DNA from: Dipteronia dyeriana
Taxonomy: Eukaryota > Streptophyta > Magnoliopsida > Sapindales > Sapindaceae
Direction: 5' to 3'
Length of the DNA stretch: 64,000 nt
Assembly: GCA_032871835.1 (NCBI GenBank)
Contig: CM065297.1
Span: forward strand, 71,597,253 to 71,661,252
Positions 10,844 through 22,199 of this stretch are shown in pieces. How positions within the stretch are numbered: the stretch's first letter is position 1; each line of letters starts with the position of its first letter. The position numbers and the translations under genes were made by a program. The notes beneath the pieces were generated by a model, which made no database searches, was not told the DNA's origin, and saw nothing but the letters and a program-made list of their open reading frames with translations.

Positions 10844-12111
10844 GTAAGTTGAGTTTGTTTTATGTATCGATTTGTTGTTCATAACTTATAATTGCATGTC
10901 AGACTTGTTCTGTTGAAAGAAATTGTAGATTAGGGTTGACAGTGGTTGTGGTTTTGGTTTGAGTTTGAAATAAGGTTCAATATTTTGGTATCGAGGAATT
11001 TTTGTTTTGAAAAAAAATAAATCGAGAATATTTCAAGCGAGATCGAGGAATTTTTTTAGAAAGAATCGAGAGGTTTTTCAAAGTGATAGAGCTTTTGTTA
11101 AATGATCGATAATATTTTTCATAGAATCGAGAGGTTTTTCAAATGATCGAGACTATTATGAAAGGATCGAGAATTTTTGAAAACGATCGAGAATATTATG
11201 ATAACGATCGAGATTGTTTTTCAAAGGATCGAGATTTTATAAAATGATCGAATCGAGAAGATTTTTCTAATAATCGAGAAGATTTTTCTAATAATCGAGA
11301 AGATTATTCAAAGAATCGAGAGTTTTGTGAAAGTGTCGAGAATATTTTCAAAGGATCGAGAATGTTTTCAAACGATCGAGAATGTTTTTCAAATGGTCCA
11401 GTTTTTAGAAAATGATCGAGAATATTTTTCAATGAATCGAGAGGTTTTTCAAAGGCTCGAGACAATTTTCAAAGCTTCGAGAATATATTCAAAGGGTCGA
11501 GATTGTTTAAATTGATCGAGAACATTTTTCAAAGAATCGAGAGGTTTTTCAAAGGATCGAGAGTTTTTTGAAAGGATCGAGAATATTTTCTAACGATCGA
11601 GAATGCTTTTCAAAGGGTCAAGAACATTTTTAAATGATCGTGAAGTTTTTTCAATGAATCGAGAGGTTTTACAAAGGATCGAGACTAATTTGAAAGGATC
11701 AAATCTATTTGCAAAGGATCGAGAACTTTTGAAACAAATCAAGAACTTTTAAAAATGATCGTGAAGTTTTTTCAATGAATCGAGAGGTTTTACAAAAGAT
11801 CGAGACTAATTTCAAAGGATCGAGCCTATTTACAAATGATCGAGAACTTTATAAACAAATCGAGAACGTTTTTAAATGATCATGAAGTTTTTTTAATGAA
11901 TCGAGAGGTTTTAGAAATGATCGAGACTATTTACAAATGATCGAGCATATTTGCAAAAGATCGAGAACTTTTTTAAAAATTCGAGATATTTTTCAAAGGA
12001 TCGAGAATATTTTAAAAGTATCGAGAATTTGTTTCAAACGATCGAGAATTTTTTCTAATTTTTTCTAATTTTTATGCAGTTTACTGATGTACTGTTTCTG
12101 TGACATTGCAG
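10844..12111 (+). other. Predicted 5'UTR intron of the MULE protease gene
   Basis: Donor AAG|GTAAGT at 10844 and acceptor ttgcag at 12106-12111, immediately before the ATG at 12112. The repeat array fills most of it. Splicing is predicted from sequence only. Confidence 0.65.
10985..12055 (+). repeat. Left GATCGAG array (more than 40 motif copies)
   Basis: The core atcgagaa is followed by T-rich then caaag-type spacers, every 20-25 bp over about 1.07 kb. From about 11634 a larger unit of about 122 bp repeats three times (starts near 11634, 11756 and 11877). It is in sense orientation with the downstream protease gene. The same motif forms the array at 18671-19235. Confidence 0.9.
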
Positions 12112-15100
12112 ATGACGAGCAGTATGAAAGAAATGCTTAAAACTATAGAGGGAGATTGGTTCAAGGGAAAATTGACTCGACACGACCATTTTGAAGCCCT
12201 TGCCCATATAGACGATGCACTGAATTGGGTCCCTGAAGAGTTTTTTGTTCAGGATCGGCGTCGGTTCATGGCCTCCTGTTTCGGACATTTCATATCGATG
12301 CACCGGGAGCTGAAGTTTTCTGGTGGTGTTATTCATCAGTTGCTGTTGCGGGAGTTGGACCAAGATGGGCCGACAGATGAGATACGGTTCTTGTTAGGGA
12401 ATCATGTGGTGAGGTTTTCGAAGGTGGAATTTAGCCTCATCACCGGATTACGTTTTGGAGTCATACCGGACACGAGTATGTATGTTGCAGTTGAGAATGG
12501 CATACATGAACGGTACTTTCCTGCACATGATAAGGTATCGTTAGATGACTTGAGGGTTGTTCTTACCCAGGGAGAGTTTGAAAAAACATATGATGCTGTG
12601 AATTTGTGCCTCATTTACATGTTGAACTGGATACTGATAGGGGTGGACGAGAGATTGAAGATCCCAGTTTGGCAGTTTTGGTTGGTAGAGGACCTCAATG
12701 CCTTCGATGCGTTCCCGTGGGGTTCCCACTTCTATAGGCATTCTATATTTTCATTCAAGCATGCCTTACCGCGACGTCGTGAGGAGAGATGACAACAGTC
12801 ACAGGGCGATGTTGGACATTCTGTGGAGGGGTACAACATCTACGGTCTATCACACGCCCTTTTGGTAAGAAATTTTAATTCCAACATGTACATTTATTTT
12901 TTAATCCAAAATTGTTTTGGATTATAACTGTACATATCTTTGATGCAGATATTTGCTTTTGAGGTGATCCCCAAACTGGTTGAGGTTTTCGGGACTCGGA
13001 GGGTTACAGACATTTCCTCTCGGTTGTTGAAGTGAGAGTTGACCAAACAACCTAGAGGGAAGAAGCTGGAGAAGATTTTTAGTGCTAGGGTAATTTATTT
13101 TTTTGTTAAGTCAGTAATTTATATTACTTACGATAAGTAACAATGAAATTCATCTAACTACGGTTTCAGATGTTGGCGAGGACAGAAATCGTGCCCACAG
13201 CAGCTGAGGCGGTGGCCCCGTACTTTGCAGGCCTAAGTGAGGTGGGGAGCCCGTATGTTCAGGATGACAGGGTTCACCTTCCTACTGTCCCTGAGCCGAC
13301 TACAAGTGCAGTTTGTCCCGAGAAGGAGGGTGAGGGTGGGAGGTGTACTGAGACGGAGGCTTCAGACCCTACAGGTCCAGATTTCATAGGCATGGACACT
13401 GGCGAATCTCAACCGTCTCGTCGGCGAGTGAGGTAGGTTCGGTTTACCACCCGAGGAACTGGTTCCGCTACAGGGGATTCCCATGCTGGCGTTCAACTTG
13501 ATGGGGAGGTAAGTTGAGATGGTAGTTTTATTTTCATTAACAAGAGTTGTTGATTTTTTTCATATTAACAAAGTTGCATGATTTCAGGCCCATTTAGAAC
13601 ATAACTTGAAGGAGTTGCGTGAAGCCCTCCGAAAGGGTGAAGAGGATCGACAACAACAGCACTGGAATTTGCTCGATTTGTTCCGGAAGAGGGAGGAGGA
13701 TCGACAGCAACAACATAGGGAGTTGCTTGCATTTATCGGGAGCCTTCAGGGCTTCTAAACCCATACAGAGGATCCATATACCAGAGGGGTATTTCTGAAT
13801 AGTGGGGCTCAGTCTCCCCCTCCCCCTCTGAGAGAGCAGCCGGCCCCCCTCCCGTTCAGAGCGATTCGCAGGCTACCCCGCCACCTCTTACCAAGAAGCA
13901 GGATCCCCTTCCACCGACATCTGAGCAGTAGGCTCCCCCGTCATCTCCTAGCGATTCGCAGGCTCCCCCACCATCTCCTAACGAGCAGCGGGCTCCCCCG
14001 CCACCTCCTAGAGAGCAGCAGGCTCCCCCGCCACCTCTTAGCGACAGCAGGCTCCCCTTCCACCTCCCCTCGAGGAGCAGGCTCCCCCGCCACCTCCTAG
14101 CAAGCAGCAGGCTCCCCCTCCACCTCCCCTCGAGCAGCAGGCTCCCCTTCCTCCGTCCTCATCTCTGCAAACCCCGGCGGAGGGAGTTCGACATCACAAG
14201 CTTGTACTGAAGCGCGGTTGGCAGTTGGTTAGCCCCATACACTGATCTGTGCCGACCTAAGAGGGCGAGGGTAATACTAGAGGGACCTGGGCATGTATTT
14301 AATCCCCAGGAACTGGTGGACGATACCCAATTGAAGGCGTACCGAGCCTACAAGAGGAACGTAAACGGGGAACTGTAAGTAAATTTCATTGTTATTTAGG
14401 TCGCCGAATTTCTTGTAATGCATTATATGAAAGTGTAGATGTTGGAACATTAATGCAGAAGTGATGTTGATTTGCTGGAGCCGGTTGATGCTGCATGGTT
14501 CCATCGGTTGCAGACCAACTTCATAGATGTTGACGATTAGGTTTGTGGGAGCGTAAATCCTGATTTCAGTATTTGTTTTAGAATTGTAAACATCCTAACA
14601 TTTCTTAACGTGTTTATATTCCCAGCATATGGACACATACCTCCATATTCTTCCGAAGCGTCAACGGGCATTTCCGAATGTGTATAGTCTAACGTTAACA
14701 TATTGGACTCGCAATTCTTTATAAGTACTGAAATTAATAATGATAACGCGTTGTTTTATGTGTGTATGGAAAACAAAAATTAATTTAAATACAATTGTTT
14801 CTACAGTCCTTTCTAGAGCACTAGTACAGGAAAATGATGCCTCGCAATTCTCACGGGCAGATCACCCCGAGCTGTTGGAATGTGTTGAGGTCTTGGTGGA
14901 AGGATGCCGACCTCACAATGGCCCTTGGGTGTGCCCCGATTGGATACCGTCCGTGGCACGAGGTTGACATGGTAAGTGTTACTTGACATGGTTTGCTATT
15001 CTATATATAAATGGCTTTGTACATCCTAACACCTGTTGTTGACGTTTCCAGGTCATGATACCGTGCAACATTGGACGCCAACATTGGACGCCAACATTGG

Positions 15101-15570
15101 CTGCTGGTGACTGTGGACCTCACATGCGGGAAGCTGTTCATAGTCGACCCTTGGAGACAGGATGTCAAACCTCGTATCCGAAAGCACCAGGTAGCCTCGT
15201 TGCCCTACTTTGTGCCCTCGATGTTGCATCAGGCCGGGTTTCATACTAAACGAGCGGCAGGACTGTTGAAATTTGAGAAGACAAGTAAGCCCTTTGATGT
15301 CACCGTCGTGTCGGAAAAATATATCCCCCAGCAGAAGCAATCGTAAGACATTACGTAATAGTCACTTTAAGATTGTATTAGTATAAACCTAATGCTTTAT
15401 TAACGCTTGTTAATGTATCCAACTTCAGGGGTAACTGTGGTTCCCACACGTTGAGATTGATCGAGTACATAGTGGCGAACAAAAAAGATTTCGATTGGTC
15501 TGAAGACGATATGGGGATCATTTGGGAGAACATGGCGGTTGAAATATTTGCAAACTCCAGGCCCGTATAG
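12112..15570 (+). pseudogene. DUF1985 / Ulp1-like C48 cysteine protease gene of the MULE
   Basis: Ulp1 proteases cleave SUMO-like proteins; in MULEs the role of this gene is not settled. The start is ATG 12112, directly after a splice acceptor. A DUF1985 domain fills 12112-13089 (GDWFKGKLTR ... SLITGLRFG). Clear introns are 12864-12948, 13090-13169 and 13509-13587. A glutamine-rich coiled coil (13590-13755), a proline-rich repeat (13815-14165) and a C48 domain (about 14260-15570) follow. In the C48 part I see QHWLLVTVDL (catalytic His), FIVDPW (Asp) and GNCGSHTL (Cys). Breaks: TGA at 12790, TGA near 13033, TAG at 13435, TAA near 13756, and a 13-bp tandem duplication just before the catalytic His. 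It is a dead copy. Confidence 0.85.
13815..14165 (+). repeat. Proline-rich minisatellite in the protease gene
   Basis: About ten units near 30 bp, each containing gagcagcaggctccccc and ccacctcct, encoding Q-A-P-P-P-P-P-type blocks. Several units have lost single bases, so the frame is not kept throughout. Confidence 0.8.
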
Positions 15571-15811
15571 ATTTCTGTAGTAATTCATGTGTATACGTAC
15601 CAATTCTGTTTTAAATGTTCCAATTACTTTGTATATTTACAAATTCTTTTGTATATGTACCAACAGTTTTGCGGCAGTTTACCAATTCTTTTGTACATTT
15701 TTTTTTTCATTTTTATATATACAAAGAGTATTTAAATACAATTGCATTTCAGTTACTTAACAAGTCCTACGAGTTCAAATTATAACAATGTCATCATGAT
15801 AACGTCTAAAT

Positions 15812-18589
15812 TCATTCCACGGTCCCACAGTATCTAATAGGGCACGTTTGTCTGTTGTGACCAATAGTATGACAGATACTACACTTGCGTCTGTATTCCT
15901 CAGGAATGACTCTGCTTGGATCTTCATCAGTAAAAGCTGGGTTAGAACATCTCTTCGAATTATGCCCTGGTTGTCGACATCGCCTACAATTCTGTGTGAA
16001 TGTTCTCTCCGAAGACGAGATATGAGTGAAGCCCTCGGGCGGCCTGCTTGTCTCCTGGAGCTTGGATTCAAAACGACTCTCTCAGATGGCACAATCCAAG
16101 TGGAAGGATGTCCAACAGGCATAATAGGTACCGAGTACGCATCAATAAGTGTTTGTCGCTTGTAGAAGTCCGCACATAGGGATGTGAAATCCATGTTTCG
16201 GTCCCTGTAAAAACATTGAAAACGATGATAAAATTGTATGATGTTTAAGTACTATTAACTGTTCATAAAATATTAACCGTTCATAAAATTGTATGATGTA
16301 CCTTGCGGCAGTGAGAGCGTGAGAACATGAAAGAAGGTCCATTTGGAATTTGTTACATGTGCAGGTCTTCCGAGCTAAGTCAACGGTCCACTGTTTTCCA
16401 GCCCGTTTCATCGAAAATATGTTCCAGTCAACTGGATTAACGATCATAAAATTGCACTTTTCTACACGTTTTAGGATTAAAAGATGTGTTGTGTCGGTCA
16501 ACTGATGACGCATGGATTGTGCAGCCCTATGACGATCTTGAAACCAACGTTGTAGCATATTCCTAATAAACTTTGCCAAAGTCAACATAGGCAGTTGCCG
16601 TGCAAATTTAAGGCATGAGTTTATGCATTTTGCAGTATTTGTTGTCATGACCCTATACCTTCTGTCGCGGCAGTGAACACTAGACCACTTCTGTAGACCG
16701 GCATCAATTACATATTCATATGCATTCGGGTGCAAGTTGCGTAACTCTTCCATATGCCGATTATATTGCAACTCGGAGTACGCTCGGGCTGCTTTATCCA
16801 TTATTGCGGCAACATTCTTTCTATGATATCTCTTCTTAATGTTTTCATAAAAGTGCCAGCAACATATGGTATGGGTGGCATAAGGGAACACTTTAGAAAT
16901 CCCTGCTTCAATGATTGCATGTCGATCAGAAATGAAAACCAAATCATCTATATGGCCAATGGCACCTTTCAAGCAATCCAAAAACTACACCCATGATAGG
17001 TTGTTTTCCGAGTCACCGTACCCAAAAGCAATTGGATAAACCTGTTCATTCCCATCTTGTACAGTTGCAACAAACATTGTGCCCTCGAATCTACCCTTTA
17101 AATGGGTACCATCAACGACAATAACTGGACGCATACACCTCTGGAATCCTCTGACTGAGGCACCCAACGACATGAAAAAGTATAGGAATTTACCATTTTC
17201 ATCGCACTGTAAGTCAGTTATCGTTCCGGGATTTTGTTGTTCCAACACGTAACCGAATGATGGCAGCAGTTGTAAGCTTTCCTCATGCGTTCCATAAGTG
17301 AGTGACAAAGCATAATCAATGGCTTGATGTGCCTTACTGTACATTATTTGGACGCCATACATTGTTTTCATGTCGGCGATTATGTCCTTCGGACGCATTA
17401 ATTGACCATCATGTTACTGCAATCTAGGTACAACCACTTCTCCAATTATGACTGCACTAGCTTGTCGATGGCGGCGGTGAATCTCCTTCAATGGACAAGT
17501 GTGTTTGTTGATAAAACTACGTACTTGAAAGTATGTCGCTTCATCTCTCCTAATCGCTCTTAACTTCCATGTACAGTTGTCTATCAAACAAACCAGATGT
17601 AATGTTGTCTTACTCGATCTTTTCACCTTCCACTCGAAGTTGTGCCGCATTGTAAAATGGCCAGCCAATCTCTTCAAATCCCTTCTAGTAGGAAAAAATT
17701 GACCTTTATATATCATGCTGGTAGGTTCATCTTCTACCCAGTTCCTGCTTCCACCCATACCAAATGAGTATGATTCTGCTCCTGGAATAACCCACGTTCT
17801 GGCATTCACAGAATCAGCTGGAGTTACATGAGGCCTGACCTCAGATGTCCCAGCTATATCTACTGCAGTGGAACTACATATGTGGACACGTCTTGCATGT
17901 CTTTCCGTTTCGAACTGTTCTTCATCTTCCTCATTGTTCGGTACATTATGTATCGGATGCAAATTTGCCTCATTAGCCACCTCATGGATTGGTAGGTTAT
18001 GAGGTAAATTGTTCCGATCATTGTTCATGTCATTGTATATCTCATTGTATTGGTGGTTGTACTGCCCATTGTTCAATTCAATTTGACAACCGAAATCATC
18101 ATCCAATTGAGCTCCAACTATATCACCATGGTCGGCTACTTCCGGTGGGACACCACATAGTTTTTCCCTACTGTCAATCCCACTTCTTTCTGTAAACAAC
18201 TGGTTGCTTCCGCCTGAAGATCGAAATTGTTAGGTGTTATCATAAGGAGGGATTTTTTCACCGATGACACCTCCTGTAGCCCTCTCAATTAAACTGACAC
18301 ATACTTGAGGGATTACCCTATCTTCCCCTAGTATAAACAAAACATCGTCGTCATTTCTTATAAATGTGTGACATGTGGTCCCGAGAACGATTGATATAGA
18401 TTGTAGATCAACAATGTATTTGTTCACATCGTACTTCACAACGGTTTGTACGATCGACACCAGCTCTTCGTAAGTCATATTTCTAGACACATACATTCCT
18501 TGGTTATCGGAACCAAGAAACCTCTGACTTCCATTAGGTAATTGCTCCCATCGACCGTTGTAAGATATTACTAATCTAACCCGATCCAT
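15812..18589 (-). pseudogene. MULE transposase (MuDR, MULE, SWIM and CCHC domains)
   Basis: It would cut and paste the element at its terminal repeats. Reading leftward: start ATG 18589 just after a splice acceptor; an N-terminal region to about 17720; a MuDR-type DNA-binding region at about 17690-17480 (CLIDNCTWKLRA, NKHTCPL); and the RNase H-like MULE core with VVDGTHLKG (17120-17090) and ISDRHAI (about 16925). A SWIM zinc finger (CTCNKF then CSHAL) follows near 16360-16310, then two CCHC knuckles at 15990-15949 and 15884-15842. An intron probably separates SWIM and C-terminus (about 16200-16300). Stops lie near 18233, 17414 and 16983, and the knuckles are out of frame with the exon at 16194-15775. 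It is convergent with the protease gene. Confidence 0.9.
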
Positions 18590-18593
18590 TGTC

Positions 18594-19461
18594 CTGTGAA
18601 AATCATCATCACAATCAATTATTAACAGATAAAAAAAAACTTTTACAATTACTAACAATTACAAAATAATCAAATGGATCGAGTACTTTATATAAGAGAT
18701 CGAGAACTTTTTCAAGGGTTCGAGAATAATTTACAAACGATCGAGAACTTATACAAAGGGTTCGATTCGATAACTTTTATCGAGAATATTTGTCAAACTA
18801 TCGAGAACTTTTTATAACGGTTCGAGAACTTTTAACAAGGGAACGAGAACTTTTTGTAAGGGATCGAGAACATTTCAAACGGTTCAAGAACTTTTTAAAG
18901 GGATCGAGAATATTTGTTAAAAGGACCGAGAACTTTTATCAACGGATTGACAACTATCAACAAGTCAACGAGGAACTTTTTCTAAGGGATCGAGAACATT
19001 TCTAACGGTTCGAGAACTTTTTAAAGAGATCGAGACTATTTCTCAAATTATCGAGAACTTTTATCAAGGGATCGAGAACTTTTAACAAGGGAACGATAAC
19101 TTTTTCTAAGGGAACGAGAACTTTTTAAAGGGATCGAGAACATTTGTAACGGTTCGAGATCTTTTTAAAGGGTTCGAGATCTTTTCCTAAGGGATCGAGC
19201 AGTTTTTGTCGAGCATTTTTTTCAAATAATCGAGCTTTTTTTAAACTAAACAAGAGCTCGTTCCAATATAAAATAAGCTCGATTCATCTTAAAATTTTCT
19301 CGGTCACACAAGAAAAAAGCATTCTAGTGTAGAATCTGAAATGGATACATTGATATCGAGGAGTTGATACATTGTAAACCCACACATAAATGAATGCAAA
19401 ATATCTGAAATGCATTAAAGAAATAAAAGAAATTTAAGTGGAGATCATAAATATTTGTTAC
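18594..19461 (-). other. Predicted 5'UTR intron of the MULE transposase gene
   Basis: On the minus strand, donor AAG|GTAACA at 19461 and acceptor TTCACAG ending at 18594, five bases before the ATG at 18589. It contains the right GATCGAG array, mirroring the layout of the protease gene. Confidence 0.65.
18671..19235 (+). repeat. Right GATCGAG array (about two dozen motif copies)
   Basis: Units of the type ggatcgagaactttttaa occur every 20-25 bp. The motif lies on the same strand as in the left array, so it is antisense to the transposase gene it precedes. The arrays are therefore direct copies, not part of the terminal inverted repeats. Confidence 0.9.
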
Positions 19462-19589
19462 CTTCTACTGCAGAATCTGGAGAGGGCGAGACTCAAGTTT
19501 TTCAGACAACAACTTTTCTAGGGAGATACCAACGAGTTCAGAAAGAGGCTTTTAAAAAATTTAAGTTTAGGGGTAATTTGGGCAGTTCA

Positions 19590-19680
19590 CCATAGTAGGT
19601 GCCTTTTAAACTTAAGTTATTAAAATTGTGACATCATCACAACACACCTTAAAAAAGGTGATATATTTCACCATTTCCTC
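19590..19680 (-). repeat. Right terminal inverted repeat of the MULE
   Basis: Its reverse complement aligns with 10570-10660. The end is fixed by the 9-bp duplication at 19681-19689. Confidence 0.75.
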
Positions 19681-19697
19681 GTTTTATTTTCCCTACA
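19681..19697 (+). repeat. Last 17 bp of the Copia A 5' LTR, with the right MULE duplication
   Basis: gttttatttt followed by ccctaca, identical to the end of the solo LTR at 28583-28599. The first nine bases are the right copy of the MULE target duplication. Confidence 0.95.
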
Positions 19698-19699
19698 AT

Positions 19700-19712
19700 T
19701 GGTATCAGAGGC
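19700..19712 (+). other. Primer-binding site of Copia A
   Basis: tggtatcagaggc, two bases after the LTR; complementary to initiator tRNA-Met apart from one changed base. Confidence 0.9.
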
Positions 19713-19843
19713 TGGTTGTACCCTTGATTAATTGATGTATGTGTACGTGAATCTTTTTATTTTTTATTGTATATATGCATGTTTTAGAAAGAGATGACAC
19801 TCTAGGTATTCACATATGTATTTATATTGGAATATATGGATAT

Positions 19844-19890
<47 letters not shown>

Positions 19891-21069
19891 TTATATGTGG
19901 ATTGTTATTGCTAAATTTTGATCCTAGAATTTCAATGTATTTTGTTTTGGGATTGTAACAAGAAGGGTGATCTATCATCGCCATAATTTCCTTCTTGGTA
20001 GTTGCTAAGTTTTTTTTTTATTTTGCTGTTGTAATAAAAAAAACTGCAGTATTTTTATTTATAATTCTTCTGTAATACACTCAAGTTTCGAAGACTCGAA
20101 GGTTTAAAGAATTAGGAGCAACCGGAACAAGTTTGGGACAGTGTGAGCCTTAGCAACGAACGTGGATGCGTGCAAAAAGCACGCATCCACGTTTGTTGTG
20201 GCATGGGTTGCGCATGGCAGCCCTTTATGGTTTTCTGGCATGCGCACGTCTATGGGTAAAGGCCAAGGGTACGCACGCCCATGGGAGGCAGTCGAGAGAG
20301 TCCAGACGACGAAGGTCGTGTGAAGACTTTTTCGCCAAGAAAGGAGTTTTTTGTATTCCAAGACATGTAATTTACTTGCTTTTCTTGGATGGACCAAAAT
20401 TGAAGCTATTTATATTTGTTGTAAATATTGCAATGTTTGTCACTGTTTGATGTCATATAGAATAGGAGTGCCACTCATATATCTCTTTTGGTTTGAACAT
20501 GCATTGAATGGTTTAAGTATCTTAATTGGCATCTAGATAACTTGGTAAATATTTTTTGGAATTCGATCACACGTCTTAAACAATTGAGTGGGAGAAGGTG
20601 TTTTGGAACACCTATGGCTTCCAAGTTTAGTTGAGCTTTATGTTTCGTGAATAACCCCCAAGGGTATTCATGAATGGAATTTAGCAAGATACTTCATTGC
20701 AAGGATAGACTAGACAATTAGCCCAAACGATATCTACTCCCAAAGGAGGGATATTCGTGAGAGATTATATTGAAGGTCGATAATTTGGTATTACACTCAA
20801 TGTAATTTTATTAATATCCTCCCAAGAGTTCTTGTTAATAAAAATTAAAAGGCTAAAATTTAAAACGTTGGTTGTTATGTTAACAATTAGGTGGGACCTA
20901 GTCCAACTAGTAAATGTTGAGAACTCCCAAAGGAGGCGTGACATTTATGGGTGTTGAATCACCGTTGAATTTTACAATTGAATTATTTTATTTATAATTC
21001 AAGATAAATATTCAAAAGTGCTATATCATGATTAGTTACTTCTATAATTTTTGTTAATATAAAGAAATC
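19713..21069 (+). other. Copia A untranslated leader
   Basis: About 1.36 kb between primer site and gag, containing a TA microsatellite (about 19844-19887). ORFs at 20104-20687 on both strands have no recognisable content and are probably chance. Confidence 0.7.
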
Positions 21070-22199
21070 ATGACCCTATCCATAATCAAATTCCTAAAAG
21101 ATAATACTTTAACTGGTGATAATTATGTCACATGGAAAAGGAAAATTGAGTTGTTATTGTAAGCTGAAAACATAAATTCATTATTTATATTCCTTAACCT
21201 CCAAACTAATGAATCTACTCAGGGACAAAGAGATGAGTATCAGCAGTGAGAGTCTTCAGATGAGATGGCTAAATGTACGTTACATTATGGCTACCATCTC
21301 CGACGTGTTGCAATAGCAACATGAACGAATAGAGACTGCTGCCTATATAATGATTTCTCTAGAGGAGATGTTTGATATGAGGTCTAGGATGACTAAGAGA
21401 GAAGTAGTGATTTCTTTTATAAACCTTAGGATGAAACCTAGACAGGGTGTGAAAGATCACATGATGAAAGTCATAGCACATCTCAATATTGCTGAACTGA
21501 ATGGTGCCGAGATAGATGGTGAGACCAATTCAAGTTGGACTACACCTTTAACAATAAGGAATACACCTTGCAAGGCCTGATGCAAGATGTTCAAAACGCC
21601 AAAAAGATTCTTGTGAAAGGCAAGGGTTAAGAGATTCATACGGTTAGTAAAGTTGCTTCTGTTAAGACCCGTAGGAAGGTCAAGAAACAACAGAAGAAAA
21701 AGCAACTTGGGCCTAACCAGAAGGGGTTACCGGGAAAGGAAAAGACTGAATAAGAATGAATTTAACTTGCATTTAGGCAATGGAGCGTTGGTGGCTACTA
21801 GTGTAGTGGAAGATATTAAAATCAATTTAGATTCTTACAAGCATTTAGTTTTAATAAACGTTTATTATGTACCACAATTCAAGTGAAATTTAATTTCGGT
21901 CTCTTGTCTAAATAAATTTGGATATTTTGTTACTTTTAATAAAAGGTTTTATTATTAGTAAGAATGACAAAATTATTTGCAAAGGCACATTGGAAAAAGG
22001 TTTATTCTATTTGCATGGAAATATCTCTCACTTGTTACACACGGAATCAATGGAACCTAATCATAAAAGAGTAAAATTATCAAAAGATGAAACCTACCTA
22101 CGACATTTGCACTTAGTTCATATTAACCTTAATAGGATTAAAAGATTGGCAAGTGACGGACCTTTAAGTGACTTAAAGGTTGATGATCTACCAACTTGT
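21070..22199 (+). pseudogene. Copia A gag and protease/pre-integrase part
   Basis: The start ATG 21070 reads LTGDNYVTWKRKIELLL, a typical Copia gag opening, then a stop. Gag continues through 21350-21580 (SLEEMFDMRS). The zinc knuckle and the protease catalytic triad are not found where expected (about 21650-21770), probably a deletion. The protease tail (VYYVPQFK) and pre-integrase block (about 22020-22199) are readable. The gene is cut at 22199 by Copia B, and the next codons are found at 29067 on the minus strand. Confidence 0.85.
22195..22199. repeat. Left target duplication of Copia B (cttgt)
   Basis: Its partner is 29068-29072, which reads acaag, the reverse complement, because that flank lies in the inverted interval. 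Confidence 0.9.

Larger units (their letters stand above)
10570..19680. mobile_element. Full-length Mutator-like element (MULE) with Ulp1-type gene, Kaonashi-like
   Basis: It is 9111 bp, flanked by a perfect 9-bp duplication, with matching but degenerate ends. It has two convergent genes: DUF1985 plus C48 protease (+, 12112 to about 15570) and transposase (-, 18589 to 15812). MULEs that carry Ulp1-like proteases are a known plant group (Kaonashi and relatives). Each gene begins behind a repeat-filled 5' intron. Both coding regions contain stops or frameshifts, so this copy is no longer autonomous. Confidence 0.9.

Noticed and set aside
10985..12055. CRISPR-like array
   Set aside because: Unit length varies, spacers are not unique, and the setting is a plant transposon; it is a degenerate tandem repeat.
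12100..12111. GTG at 12100 as start of the DUF1985 gene
   Set aside because: The bases up to 12111 look like a splice acceptor, and ATG 12112 follows directly.
19802..19984. ORFs through TA repeats (also 23446-23914, 24403-24666, 29568-29804)
   Set aside because: Alternating I/Y codons come from TA microsatellites in LTR and leader DNA.
20104..20687. ORFs in the Copia A leader as an extra gene
   Set aside because: No motif, overlapping frames on both strands, no start context or splice sites; chance ORFs.
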